A program made the translations under genes and the position numbers. From NCBI GenBank assembly GCA_025927515.1, contig JAICLG010000080.1:1-11898 (forward strand): DNA of 11,898 nt, in the 5' to 3' direction. The stretch's first letter is position 1. Every line of letters begins with the position of its first letter. Source of the stretch: Hyphomicrobium sp. (GTDB lineage: Bacteria > Pseudomonadota > Alphaproteobacteria > Rhizobiales > Hyphomicrobiaceae). Of this stretch, positions 1 through 6,135 are shown in pieces. Below the pieces are notes generated by a model. The model searched no databases and had not been told where the DNA came from. It was given only the letters and a program-made list of their open reading frames with translations.

Positions 1-608
1 TCGCCAGACATTTCTCGTCGAATATCTCGATCAATGTCGTTGAAATCCCCACCAGCGGAACTCTGGTCCATCTCAGCTTCACCGATTTTATCGGCAACCT
101 GTTGAGGACGGAGATGTGTCGGATGGTGAGTATTCCCATCCACGTTGCCAACACAATAAGCAGACGTAAGAGAAACAGGGTTGATCAGGCCCGACCAATG
201 GCTCAGCGTGGCAAGGCGGGCGAGCCGAGGACGATATTTTGCGGTCCAGTCCCGGTAAACTGAGCAAAAATGGAATTCTGCAATCAAGTAATCGAGCATT
301 ATGCGATTGTGCACGTTGCCATGAGGGAGCCCGTGATGGACGAGCTCGAATTCGTATCCCTGTTCTTCTTTTCGGTGGGCAACTGCGGACTACAGCTTTG
401 GAATAATGGCTAGAAATCCGCATCGTGTGGCAATCACGTCGATTGAAAATGCACGCACCATTTAGCGTCGGCCGTAGTGTGGCTCGTTATCCGCTAGTTC
501 CGTTCTTAATACTCCACCCCGTCAACTCTCCGTGGCTGCTGCATGGCACGCGGGACAAAACACAACCTAGCCGAGCTGGCCCGGAAAGCGTAGTCTCCGG
601 CCGCTATC
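1..608. other. Gene-poor left edge; possible 3' end of a cut gene
   Basis: No gene is convincing here. From the window edge, plus-strand frame 3 stays open to a TGA at 261-263 (86 residues). Its first part, around SINVVEIPTSGTLVHLSFTD, reads like real protein, while the later part is arginine-rich and looks like chance coding. It could be the end of a gene that starts left of the window, or a decayed remnant; I do not recognise it. A separate 47-codon ORF at 270-413 (starting MEFCNQVIEH) has no ribosome binding site. The stretch looks less GC-rich than the rest of the window. Longer open frames on either strand here have compositions typical of chance ORFs. Confidence 0.25.
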
Positions 609-615
609 GAGGAGG
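609..615 (+). promoter_or_regulatory. Ribosome binding site of the small membrane protein
   Basis: GAGGAGG lies 5 nt before the ATG at 621. This near-ideal Shine-Dalgarno sequence fixes the start and is the main reason to accept the short gene over the longer overlapping frames on both strands. Confidence 0.75.
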
Positions 616-620
616 ACTGA

Positions 621-899
621 ATGCCGAATTTTGGACTGTCGCGCCGAGACTCGGTCGATATGAGCAGCTCGGGCGAGATGAATTGGAAACGCGGTCTATT
701 CCGCATCTGGATCCTCATCTCAGCCGGTTGGATCATGGGCTGGACGATCTATCTGCTGCTGGAGGGCGTGCAGGGTAGCCTAAGCAGCAGGGGCGATTTC
801 GTCGAAGTGCCTATATTGCTGTTTGCACCACCGATCGCATTATGGCTGTTCGGATTGGCGGCGGCGTGGGCGATCCGCGGATTCGATCCCGACCGCTAA
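621..899 (+). CDS. Small two-helix membrane protein, function unknown
   Basis: This encodes 92 residues. The N-terminal 25 are polar (MPNFGLSRRD...). Two hydrophobic segments follow, at about 26-47 (LFRIWILISAGWIMGWTIYLLL) and 64-86 (ending LWLFGLAAAWAI), joined by a short polar loop containing SSRGDF. The protein ends IRGFDPDR. The arrangement of Trp-rich helix, PP-containing second helix and basic end recalls small hypothetical inner-membrane proteins common in alphaproteobacteria, but I cannot name a family. It stands alone on the plus strand and converges on egtD, with a long hairpin between them. An in-frame Met at residue 14 or 20 could be an alternative start, but the GAGGAGG site supports the first ATG. 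Nothing in the sequence shows a function. Confidence 0.7.
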   Translation: MPNFGLSRRDSVDMSSSGEMNWKRGLFRIWILISAGWIMGWTIYLLLEGVQGSLSSRGDFVEVPILLFAPPIALWLFGLAAAWAIRGFDPDR

Positions 900-964
900 G
901 TTCCGGCCGAGCCGGCGCCGCGACGCGACTCCGCGCAAGGCGTGCATGGTATTCTAATAAGCCG

Positions 965-1024
965 TCACGAAGCCGACAATGGAGCAGCCGAAGAACCGGT
1001 CGCTCCGTTGAAGTGGCTTCGTGA
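965..1024. terminator. Long two-part hairpin between convergent genes
   Basis: The outer arms TCACGAAGCC (965-974) and GGCTTCGTGA (1015-1024) pair perfectly over 10 bp. The inner arms CAATGGAGC (977-985) and GCTCCGTTG (1002-1010) pair over 9 bp with one G-U. A 2/4-nt internal loop separates the stems and the apical loop is 16 nt. The structure begins at the base next to the egtD stop codon, so it would form the 3' end of the egtBD mRNA. No T-run follows on either strand, so it may be a factor-assisted terminator or an mRNA 3'-end stabiliser rather than a classical intrinsic terminator. It could serve both converging transcripts. Confidence 0.5.
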
Positions 1025-1996
1025 TTACCGCCAGATGAGTTCGTGGACGCTGAAGTGCCGCTTGGCGTCTATCCATACACGCTGCGCATCCCAGCCAGAG
1101 GCGCACGCAACATCGCGGAACTGCTCGACGGTATACTTGTAAGAGTTTTCGGTGTGGATGCTTTCGCCGGCTTTGAAACGGAAGCTGCGTTCGCAGATGT
1201 CCACACGGTGATCGCTGGTGCTGACGAGATGCATTTCGATCCGGCCGTGCTGCGGATCGTAGACTGCTTCATGGCGGAAATCATCTGGATCGAAGTTGGC
1301 CCCGAGCTCGCGATTGATGCGATGAAGCAAATTGAGATTGAACGCTGCGGTGACGCCGGACGCATCGTTGTAAGCGTCGATCAAAATCCGTGGGTCCTTT
1401 TTTAGATCGACGCCAATGATGAGGCGTCCACCCTTGCCGATCACTTTGCCAAAGACGGCGAGTAAGCCCTCCGCTTCCCGCGGCGAGAGATTGCCGATCG
1501 TGGAGCCTGGGAAGAAACCTGTTTTCCGGCGTTCTCCGAGATCAGGAGGGAGCGTGACCGCGCGGGAAAAATTGGCGACGATGGGCCGAACATCGAGGAC
1601 GGGATAACGCTTCGCGAGCCGCGCTTTCGCATCGGCCAACGCGGCTTCCGATACGTCAATCGGAACGTATGCGACGGACGGCAAAATGCGATCGAGCAGG
1701 ATTTCTGTCTTTAGGCTTGATCCGGAACCGAACTCGACGAGCAATTCGCCATCGCCAATGTTCTCAACGATCTCGTCGGCGTTTTCTTCGAGAATCCGTG
1801 CTTCAGTCCGCGTCGGGTAATATTCGGGCTGCCGGGTTATCTCCTCAAATAATTCGCTTCCTCGCGCATCGTAGAAATAGCGACATGGAAGAACTTTGCG
1901 AGCCTTGGAAAGGCCCTCGATGACGGAGAACGCAAATTCATCTTCGATGTCGGCGAGATCATCACGGGATTTCGCGAGTGTTTGGGTACGGCGCAT
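1025..1996 (-). CDS. egtD: EgtD, L-histidine N-alpha-methyltransferase
   Basis: EgtD transfers three methyl groups from S-adenosylmethionine to the alpha-amino group of histidine to make hercynine, the first step of ergothioneine synthesis, in the cytoplasm. The chosen start gives 323 residues, the usual family length. A longer frame runs back to 2212 but would overlap egtB by over 200 nt and adds unrelated sequence. The SAM-binding loop FGSGSSLK is at 89-96 and PIDVSEAAL follows. FFPGSTIGN ends at N169, and HTENSYKY carries E283 and S285. These match the known histidine-binding Asn, Glu and Ser of mycobacterial EgtD (N166, E282, S284), and the Tyr pair near 59-60 fits its substrate tyrosine. 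The start ATG shares one base with the egtB stop (TGATG at 1998-1994), so translation is probably coupled. A long hairpin follows the stop codon. Confidence 0.95.
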   Translation of the reverse strand: MRRTQTLAKSRDDLADIEDEFAFSVIEGLSKARKVLPCRYFYDARGSELFEEITRQPEYYPTRTEARILEENADEIVENIGDGELLVEFGSGSSLKTEILLDRILPSVAYVPIDVSEAALADAKARLAKRYPVLDVRPIVANFSRAVTLPPDLGERRKTGFFPGSTIGNLSPREAEGLLAVFGKVIGKGGRLIIGVDLKKDPRILIDAYNDASGVTAAFNLNLLHRINRELGANFDPDDFRHEAVYDPQHGRIEMHLVSTSDHRVDICERSFRFKAGESIHTENSYKYTVEQFRDVACASGWDAQRVWIDAKRHFSVHELIWR

Positions 1997-3303
1997 CAGT
2001 CGATCTCCGAAGCCAGGCGCAGACCGACGAACTGCCAGCGCTGATGGGGGTAGAAGAAATTGCGGTAGGTCGGACGGGAATGTCCTTCGGGCGTTGCGCA
2101 GGAGCCGCCGCGTAAGACCTGCTGACTCACCATGAACTTGCCGTTGTATTCCCCGATTGCGCCAGCGGGCGGCTTGTATCCGGGATACGGAAGATAGGCG
2201 CTCGCAGTCCATTGCCAGACATCGCCGAAGAGCTGTTTGGGCAATTTCGTCTCGCCGGGTTCAGCGCGCCTCGGGCGTAGCGATTGCGTAGCAGCGGCCT
2301 TGTGCGGAGCTTCGCCAGCAGTGGCAGCGACTTCCCATTCGAATTCCGTCGGCAGCCGCTTTCCGGCCCAGCGAGCAAAGGCATCGGCCTCGTAGTAGGA
2401 GACGTGGGCGACGGGCTCGGCGGGTGCGACGGGCAGCAAGCCGTGTAACGACATCTGGAACCAGCCGGCGTCCGTTTTCTCCCAATACAGCGGATTGCTC
2501 CATCCCTCGCGATTGACAGTCGTCCAGCCGTCCGCGAGCCACAGCGATGCCGTCGTATAACCGCCGTCCTCGATGAACTCGATCCATTCGGCGTTCGTTA
2601 CGAGGCGGTCGGCGAGTTTGAAGGGATGCACGAGTGCGTCGTGCGGCGGCAGCTCGTTATCCCAACAGTAGCCCTCGGCGGCGTGGCCGACGCGACGAAT
2701 ACCGCCGTCGTAGCGAATCCACCGCAAAGGATCAGGTTCTGACAGATCGACGTTGGAGGGCGATGACTGGTATGCGGGATCGAGCGGATTTTGTGCGAAG
2801 AGCGCAAGGATATCCGTTAAAAGCAATTCCTGATGTTGCTGCTCGTGATTGATGCCGATTTCGATGAGGCGTGCAACCTCGGCGCTTTTGCCTTCTTCCG
2901 TCGCGAGAAGCGATCGGAGTCCGTCATCGACATGCGCACGGTAAGCGAGCACCCGTTCAACTGATGGGCGCGTGAGTAACCCGCGCTTCATTCGCGGATG
3001 GCGAGGTCCGAGTGCCTCGTAATACGAATTAAAGCAGTAATTGAACGCGTCGTCGAAGATCCGATAACTGTCGAGATGAGGTTTCAGGACGAAGTTCTCG
3101 AAGAACCAGGTCACGTGGGCGAGATGCCATTTGGTTGGGCTCGCATCTTCCATGGCCTGTACCACCATGTCTTCGGGGCTGAGCGGTGCGGCGAGCGCGA
3201 GCGAATGCTGACGCGTGGCGAACAACCGTTCAGCAAGCTCTGCTGGAACCGGGTTCTGATTTTGCAGCCGCGTCTCGCTGGCGGTTGCAGAAGCTTCTCG
3301 CAT
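1996..3303 (-). CDS. egtB: EgtB, ergothioneine sulfoxide synthase
   Basis: EgtB is a cytoplasmic non-haem iron enzyme. It uses O2 to join the sulfur of a thiol (gamma-glutamylcysteine or cysteine) to C2 of the hercynine imidazole ring. The 435 residues have the standard two-part layout: an N-terminal DinB-like four-helix domain (about 20-190) and a C-terminal formylglycine-generating/sulfatase-modifying domain (about 200-435) ending GGSCATPEGH...WQFVGLRLA. Likely iron ligands are H63 (in WHLAHVTWFFE) and H153 and H157 of HEQQHQE. An NSYYE motif places adjacent tyrosines at 94-95, reminiscent of the tyrosine pair in the EgtB of Chloracidobacterium thermophilum. GGAGGAG at 3314-3308 sits 4 nt before the ATG and confirms the start. 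The gene leads a two-gene operon with egtD. No egtA, egtC or egtE is in the window, so the thiol donor and the C-S lyase must come from elsewhere. Confidence 0.95.
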   Translation of the reverse strand: MREASATASETRLQNQNPVPAELAERLFATRQHSLALAAPLSPEDMVVQAMEDASPTKWHLAHVTWFFENFVLKPHLDSYRIFDDAFNYCFNSYYEALGPRHPRMKRGLLTRPSVERVLAYRAHVDDGLRSLLATEEGKSAEVARLIEIGINHEQQHQELLLTDILALFAQNPLDPAYQSSPSNVDLSEPDPLRWIRYDGGIRRVGHAAEGYCWDNELPPHDALVHPFKLADRLVTNAEWIEFIEDGGYTTASLWLADGWTTVNREGWSNPLYWEKTDAGWFQMSLHGLLPVAPAEPVAHVSYYEADAFARWAGKRLPTEFEWEVAATAGEAPHKAAATQSLRPRRAEPGETKLPKQLFGDVWQWTASAYLPYPGYKPPAGAIGEYNGKFMVSQQVLRGGSCATPEGHSRPTYRNFFYPHQRWQFVGLRLASEID

Positions 3304-3720
3304 CAGTCTCCTCCCTGAACTTGCGAATCGTTCGACGTTTGCGACCGAATTTTTTTTAGCGCGGGTAAGTCGCGTTTTCCCTGCGCTACGGATCCAACGT
3401 AGGTCTGAAGATTAATGGCTTATCGACGTCTTCGTTTTCCTTGGACGATCGTTTCAGGAAGGTGGTGCGTCGTAGCGCGTCCGGGGGATTCCGGAGCTGG
3501 TGTCGTGGGGGACAACCGCATCCGTTCTTGTCTCTGAAGCCAAAAATTCTTGCGAGTTGGCCAACTCGACGGGCAGGCGCAGGGCGTAAACTCAATCGAC
3601 CTTCTTTCGGCTCGTCTGCGACGCCGATCGCAGCGACAAGATTTGGCCAAACGCCTGAGCTGGCAAGTTGTTCCGAGAAATCCGGCGCGGGCAAATCCTT
3701 TATGGGCAGTTGTTCTTCCT
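3304..3720. other. Non-coding stretch upstream of egtB
   Basis: About 417 bases separate egtB from the DUF427 gene, both on the minus strand. The frames open here (for example a TTG-started 102-codon frame at 3694-3386) lack a ribosome binding site and have the low-complexity Arg/Pro/Ser composition of chance ORFs. The region presumably carries the egtBD promoter, but I could not pick out a convincing -35/-10 pair. It contains a 16-bp perfect palindrome (3553-3568), the upstream copy of a tandem duplication, and an 8-T run at 3350-3357 on the plus strand with no hairpin before it. Confidence 0.5.
3553..3568. promoter_or_regulatory. 16-bp perfect palindrome, possible operator
   Basis: CGAGTTGGCCAACTCG is an uninterrupted perfect palindrome lying about 250 bp upstream of the egtB start. 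A dyad of this length with no spacer is the shape of a dimeric repressor site (TetR, MarR or LacI type), though no regulator gene is nearby and no second copy was noticed. It could also be chance. Assignment to egtBD control is inference from position only. Confidence 0.35.
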
Positions 3721-3738
3721 TTATGGGCCGTTGTTCTC
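3697..3738. repeat. 21-bp tandem duplication over the DUF427 gene end
   Basis: Two adjacent 21-bp units, 3697-3717 and 3718-3738, differ at only 2 positions (A/C at 3708/3729 and T/C at 3717/3738). The second unit includes the last codons and stop of the minus-strand DUF427 gene (coding NNGP-stop). The first unit lies just past the stop and, because 21 is a multiple of three, repeats NNCP-stop in frame. It looks like a slippage or local duplication event that gave the gene a spare stop codon. Confidence 0.8.
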
Positions 3739-4083
3739 GACGAATTCAACTTTCTCGGGGTCGAAAGCGAGATAGCGCGCGATGTTGCTTACGGCCGGAA
3801 ACGGTGTTTCGTAGCTCCAGATTGCGTTCTCAGCCGTCGCGCCATCGGACAAGAGCGAAAAATACGATGCGTCGCCTTTGTAGGGGCAGTGCGTTTTCAG
3901 CGATGACTTTGTCAGTAACGTCATATCGACGTCGGTGCGCGGAACATAGCGAACGCCCGAATATGATGCTTCGTAAAGCATGAGGGCATCGGTCGTATCG
4001 GCGATGATGTGGCCCTTCCACAGGACGCGTATGCGAGCGGGGTGCGGCACGATGCGGATCGGATGGTTCGTATCTGGCTGCAT
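3721..4083 (-). CDS. DUF427 family protein
   Basis: This encodes 120 residues of the DUF427 family (small single-domain proteins of unknown biochemical role, common in alphaproteobacteria and actinobacteria). Family features seen are the opening beta-strand region IRIVPHPARIRVLWKGHIIADT (residues 9-30), ALMLYEASYSGVRYVPR, then SLKTHCPYKGDASYFSL (61-77, the most characteristic motif), the AIWSYETPFP segment (87-96) and a final AFDPEKVEF. The frame is open 20 codons further upstream, but GGAGGAAC immediately before the ATG at 4083 and the family's usual N-terminus support this shorter start. The stop is followed by an in-frame duplicate stop in a 21-bp repeat. It reads divergently from rnpB and in the same direction as egtBD, but too far away to assume one operon. 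A binding pocket has been suggested for the fold, but the function is unknown. Confidence 0.88.
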   Translation of the reverse strand: MQPDTNHPIRIVPHPARIRVLWKGHIIADTTDALMLYEASYSGVRYVPRTDVDMTLLTKSSLKTHCPYKGDASYFSLLSDGATAENAIWSYETPFPAVSNIARYLAFDPEKVEFVENNGP

Positions 4084-4209
4084 CGTCGTTCCTCCGGTGG
4101 CCCACCGCTCGCGGCGATATGGGAAGACCTTCAAGGAATGCAAAGAGCCGTTCGCACGGTTTTGAAATTCTTAACGTGAAGCCTTCCGGGGTTTTCTGCG
4201 TCTCAGGCC

Positions 4210-4239
4210 TTGACGTTTCGTCGATCGCATCGCTTATGT
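4210..4239 (+). promoter_or_regulatory. Promoter of rnpB
   Basis: TTGACG (4210-4215) is followed after 18 bp by TTATGT (4234-4239; TATGTC with a 19-bp spacer is the alternative). Transcription starting 6-7 nt downstream would begin at about 4245, exactly where the 5' strand of RNase P helix P1 starts. That agreement between promoter spacing and the mature RNA end is the main support. Confidence 0.65.
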
Positions 4240-4244
4240 CGCGG

Positions 4245-4751
4245 ACCAGCCGGCCGGACGGTCGCTGCCGGACTTCGTTGTGGCGAAACGGGCTCTAAAG
4301 GCCCGCGAGCAAGACATCCGGTGGAGGAAAGTCCGGGCTCCATGATGATGCGGTGGCGGCTAACGGCCGCCGGGGGCGACCCCAGGGAAAGTGCCACAGA
4401 AAATATACCGCCCGTCTTGCTGCTCCGCAGCTTCGGCGCGACGAGCCCGCAAGGGCTGTTGCGCAGGCGGGTAAGGGTGAAAAGGTGCGGTAAGAGCGCA
4501 CCGCGCTTCTGGTAACAGGAGCGGCAGGGCAAACCCCACCGGGAGCAAGATCGAATAGGGGTGGGCGCGCGGAGCGGGAAACCGCAGACGCGAGGCGCGT
4601 CATTACGCTTCCCACCCGGGTTGATTGCACGAGGCGCCTGGCGACAGGCGTCCCAGATGAATGACCGTCGCGGAGGAAAACTTTGGCCGACACTCGGCAA
4701 GCCGGTGTTGGGCTAACCTCCAGACAGAACCCGGCTTACAGGCCGGCTGGT
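4245..4751 (+). ncRNA. rnpB: RNase P RNA, bacterial class A
   Basis: This is the catalytic RNA of RNase P, which trims the 5' leader from tRNA precursors. P1 closes the molecule: ACCAGCCGGCC (4245-4255) pairs perfectly with GGCCGGCTGGT (4741-4751). P2 is GACGGTC (4257-4263) with GACCGTC (4663-4669). The P4 core is AAG-T-CCGGG (4329-4337, with the conserved bulged U at 4332) with CCCGGCTT (4730-4737). Other hallmarks are GAGGAAAGTCCGGGC at 4324-4338, ACAGAAAATATACCGCC, GGTAAGAGCGCACCG, GGGCAAACCCC and a GCGA-capped P18 (GGCGCCTG...CAGGCGTC) before GATGAATGACCGTC. At about 507 nt it is long for class A. The excess includes a 60-nt J2/4 segment (4670-4729) with its own hairpin, a P19-like element. 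Mature ends are inferred from P1 and may extend a few bases. No clear intrinsic terminator follows, so 3' processing is likely. Confidence 0.96.
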
Positions 4752-4784
4752 ATCTTTCTTTGCCCGGGTGGGTCTATCGGCTCG

Positions 4785-5648
4785 CTAACGCAGGCGCGAA
4801 GACGTTTCCGGTTCGACGAGCTTGCGGTAGAGGTGCCACGTTGCGTGCCCGAGAATGGGCAGCACGATTGCGAGTCCGAAGAGGAACGGCAATGCTCCGA
4901 GCAGCAACCCGATAGCGACGATCAATCCCCATAGCGCAACAGGCGCCGGATTTTCGACCGTCGCACGTACGGATGTCCGAACAGCCGTTGCGGCACTCAC
5001 ATCACGATCGACCAGCATCGGAAACGAGACGACGCTGATCGCCAGCACAACCACAGCGAACAGGAAGCCGACGATATTGCCGGCAATGATGAGTTGCGTG
5101 CCTTTCGCGGTTGTCGTGAGCTGATGCCAGAACTGGGTTGGTGTCGAGGCTTCGCCGCCGAAGATTTGCGTGTGAATGAGATTCGCGGCGTAGAGCCAGG
5201 CGACGAAGATTGCGGCGAGCAGCAAGCCCAAGCGCCAGATTGCTCCAATTCCCGGCCGATGCAGAACATCGAAAGCGCGTGCGGGCGAGATGTCGAGCCC
5301 AAGCTCGCGGCGGCGGCTTAATTCGTAAAGTCCGATGGCGACTAAGGGTCCAAGGAGCGCGAAGCCAGCAGCCATTGGATAGATCAGTGGCAGCAGTTCA
5401 TACCCGAACATCAACCGCGCAAGGATGATGCCGACCACGGGATAAATAACGCACGCGAAGAAGACGTATGTCGGCATCGCGCGAAAATCATCGATGCCCT
5501 TGCTCAGCGCGTTCCAGACGTCCGCCGTTGAAATTTTGCGGATGATCGGCTCACCGTCACGCCAGACGACGGATGCTGGCCAGCGTAGCTCAGTACCGGG
5601 ATAAAGGATGTGTGGGCGAGTTTCTGTTTCGTGTCCTGGATTCGCCAT
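4785..5648 (-). CDS. DUF2189 family integral membrane protein
   Basis: This encodes 287 residues of a predicted inner-membrane protein matching the DUF2189 family; its biochemical role is unknown. After a polar N-terminus of about 55 residues comes the family-typical DVWNALSKGIDDFRAMPTYVFF (43-64). Hydrophobic helices lie at about 60-80 (ending LARLM), 85-108 (MAAGFALLGPLVAIGLYEL), 136-158, 185-211 (IIAGNIVGFLFAVVVLAISV) and one long or two short helices at 236-267 ahead of ATWHLYRKL. Between helices 2 and 3 is the conserved SRRRELG loop. The ATG at 5648 has AGGTG 5 nt upstream; the next Met (58) would lose the conserved N-terminal segment. The gene converges on rnpB with 33 bases between them, and is divergent from the mraZ promoter region. 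Its leader can fold into competing hairpins (see 5652-5696). Confidence 0.9.
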   Translation of the reverse strand: MANPGHETETRPHILYPGTELRWPASVVWRDGEPIIRKISTADVWNALSKGIDDFRAMPTYVFFACVIYPVVGIILARLMFGYELLPLIYPMAAGFALLGPLVAIGLYELSRRRELGLDISPARAFDVLHRPGIGAIWRLGLLLAAIFVAWLYAANLIHTQIFGGEASTPTQFWHQLTTTAKGTQLIIAGNIVGFLFAVVVLAISVVSFPMLVDRDVSAATAVRTSVRATVENPAPVALWGLIVAIGLLLGALPFLFGLAIVLPILGHATWHLYRKLVEPETSSRLR

Positions 5649-5651
5649 GGT

Positions 5652-5696
5652 GGCACCTGCGCTGCGGTGCCGACGGCTGCGCGAGCATTCGGCACC
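5652..5696 (-). promoter_or_regulatory. Competing hairpins over the DUF2189 ribosome binding site
   Basis: Reading the minus strand, three related segments precede the ATG: GGTGCCGA (5696-5689), TCGGCACC (5673-5666) and GGTGCC (5657-5652). The first two pair over 8 bp with a 15-nt loop. The middle one can instead pair with the third over 6 bp with an 8-nt loop, covering the AGGTG ribosome binding site. The two folds exclude each other. Read on the plus strand, the 8-bp hairpin is followed by TTTT (5697-5700) and could be a weak intrinsic terminator. A control function is inferred from pairing alone. Confidence 0.4.
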
Positions 5697-5878
5697 TTTT
5701 GTGGGCCCCTGTTCGACTAGCCTCGCGAGGATGCGCCTCCCACTCCGACGGTCAAGTCAGGATGTTGTGACTGGGGGTACCCCTGAAATCGCATCGCAAT
5801 TGCTGGGTTCGGGTCGTGGCGCGGGGGGCGTGCCTGGTGCAATTGGGCCTCCGGGGCAGAAATTTCCTTAATAAACCG

Positions 5879-5907
5879 TTGACGGCCACTTTATCCCATG
5901 CGATCCC
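5879..5907 (+). promoter_or_regulatory. Candidate promoter of the mra/dcw operon
   Basis: TTGACG (5879-5884) is a good -35 hexamer. At the expected 17-bp spacing the -10 would be 5902-5907 (GATCCC region), a poor match to TATAAT but inside the GGG repeats proposed as the MraZ operator. A weaker alternative just upstream uses TTGGGC (5843-5848) and TTAATA (5868-5873) with a 19-bp spacer. The exact promoter is uncertain; position relative to the operator is the main argument. Confidence 0.4.
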
Positions 5908-5918
5908 ATGTCAGCCCG
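5894..5918 (-). promoter_or_regulatory. Candidate MraZ operator, three GGG repeats
   Basis: On the minus strand the sequence reads CGGGC-N5-TGGGA-N5-TGGGA: three pentamers starting exactly 10 bp apart (GGG cores at 5917-5915, 5907-5905 and 5897-5895). In E. coli, MraZ binds direct TGGGN repeats separated by 5 nt in its own promoter, so period and core both match. mraZ is the first gene downstream, about 230 bp away. The first unit deviates (C for T), and the repeats are oriented opposite to the operon. Confidence 0.6.
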
Positions 5919-6012
5919 TTCTTATCGGGCAGGCCACCGTGGTTGGGCGCCGGTTTTGGTAGAGGGCCCAAATCCTGAGCGACCGCCACGGAGCCCATCA
6001 ATTTGTCACGTT

Positions 6013-6037
6013 CGGCAGGCGCGTTTCGCGGCTGCCG
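6013..6037 (+). other. Stable hairpin in the mraZ leader
   Basis: CGGCAG (6013-6018) pairs with CTGCCG (6032-6037). Inside, CGCG (6020-6023) pairs with CGCG (6027-6030) around a TTT loop, with a single G-G mismatch between the stems. No T-run follows, so it is not an intrinsic terminator. It would sit in the untranslated leader if transcription starts near 5914. Confidence 0.5.
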
Positions 6038-6108
6038 GAGCGAATTCAGGTCTCGGCGGTCCGGCTCTGCAAACGGGCAGCCAAGACATTCAAAGCGTAG
6101 CGACCAGT

Positions 6109-6135
6109 AACGAGTGAGGAGGGCGAGTATTCGTT
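6109..6135 (+). promoter_or_regulatory. Distant ribosome binding site of mraZ in a hairpin loop
   Basis: The best Shine-Dalgarno sequence, GAGGAGGG (6116-6123), lies 22 nt before the mraZ ATG. It sits in the loop of a weak hairpin, AACGAGT (6109-6115) with ATTCGTT (6129-6135), one G-U pair. A second purine tract GGGGAG (6140-6145) touches the ATG with no spacer. Neither is at the usual 5-9 nt distance. Confidence 0.4.

Noticed and set aside
88..423. 111-codon minus-strand frame at the left edge
   Set aside because: Arg/Ser/Pro/Cys-rich chance composition, no binding site and no recognisable domain.
425..778. 117-codon plus-strand frame overlapping the small membrane protein
   Set aside because: No ribosome binding site and no protein-like pattern; the shorter frame from 621 has GAGGAGG and two clear membrane helices.
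1996..2212. N-terminal extension of EgtD by 72 codons
   Set aside because: It lies wholly inside egtB, adds sequence unlike the family, and the ATG overlapping the egtB stop gives the normal EgtD length.
3350..3357. Eight-T run considered as part of a plus-strand terminator
   Set aside because: No hairpin precedes it and no plus-strand gene lies upstream that would need one.
3386..3694. 102-codon minus-strand frame between DUF427 and egtB
   Set aside because: TTG start, no ribosome binding site, composition rich in Arg, Pro and Ser, and no recognisable motif; it also crosses the 16-bp palindrome.
4203..4700. Open frames on both strands across the rnpB locus
   Set aside because: The interval is fully explained by RNase P RNA with P1, P2 and P4 pairing; the frames are by-products of its GC-rich sequence.
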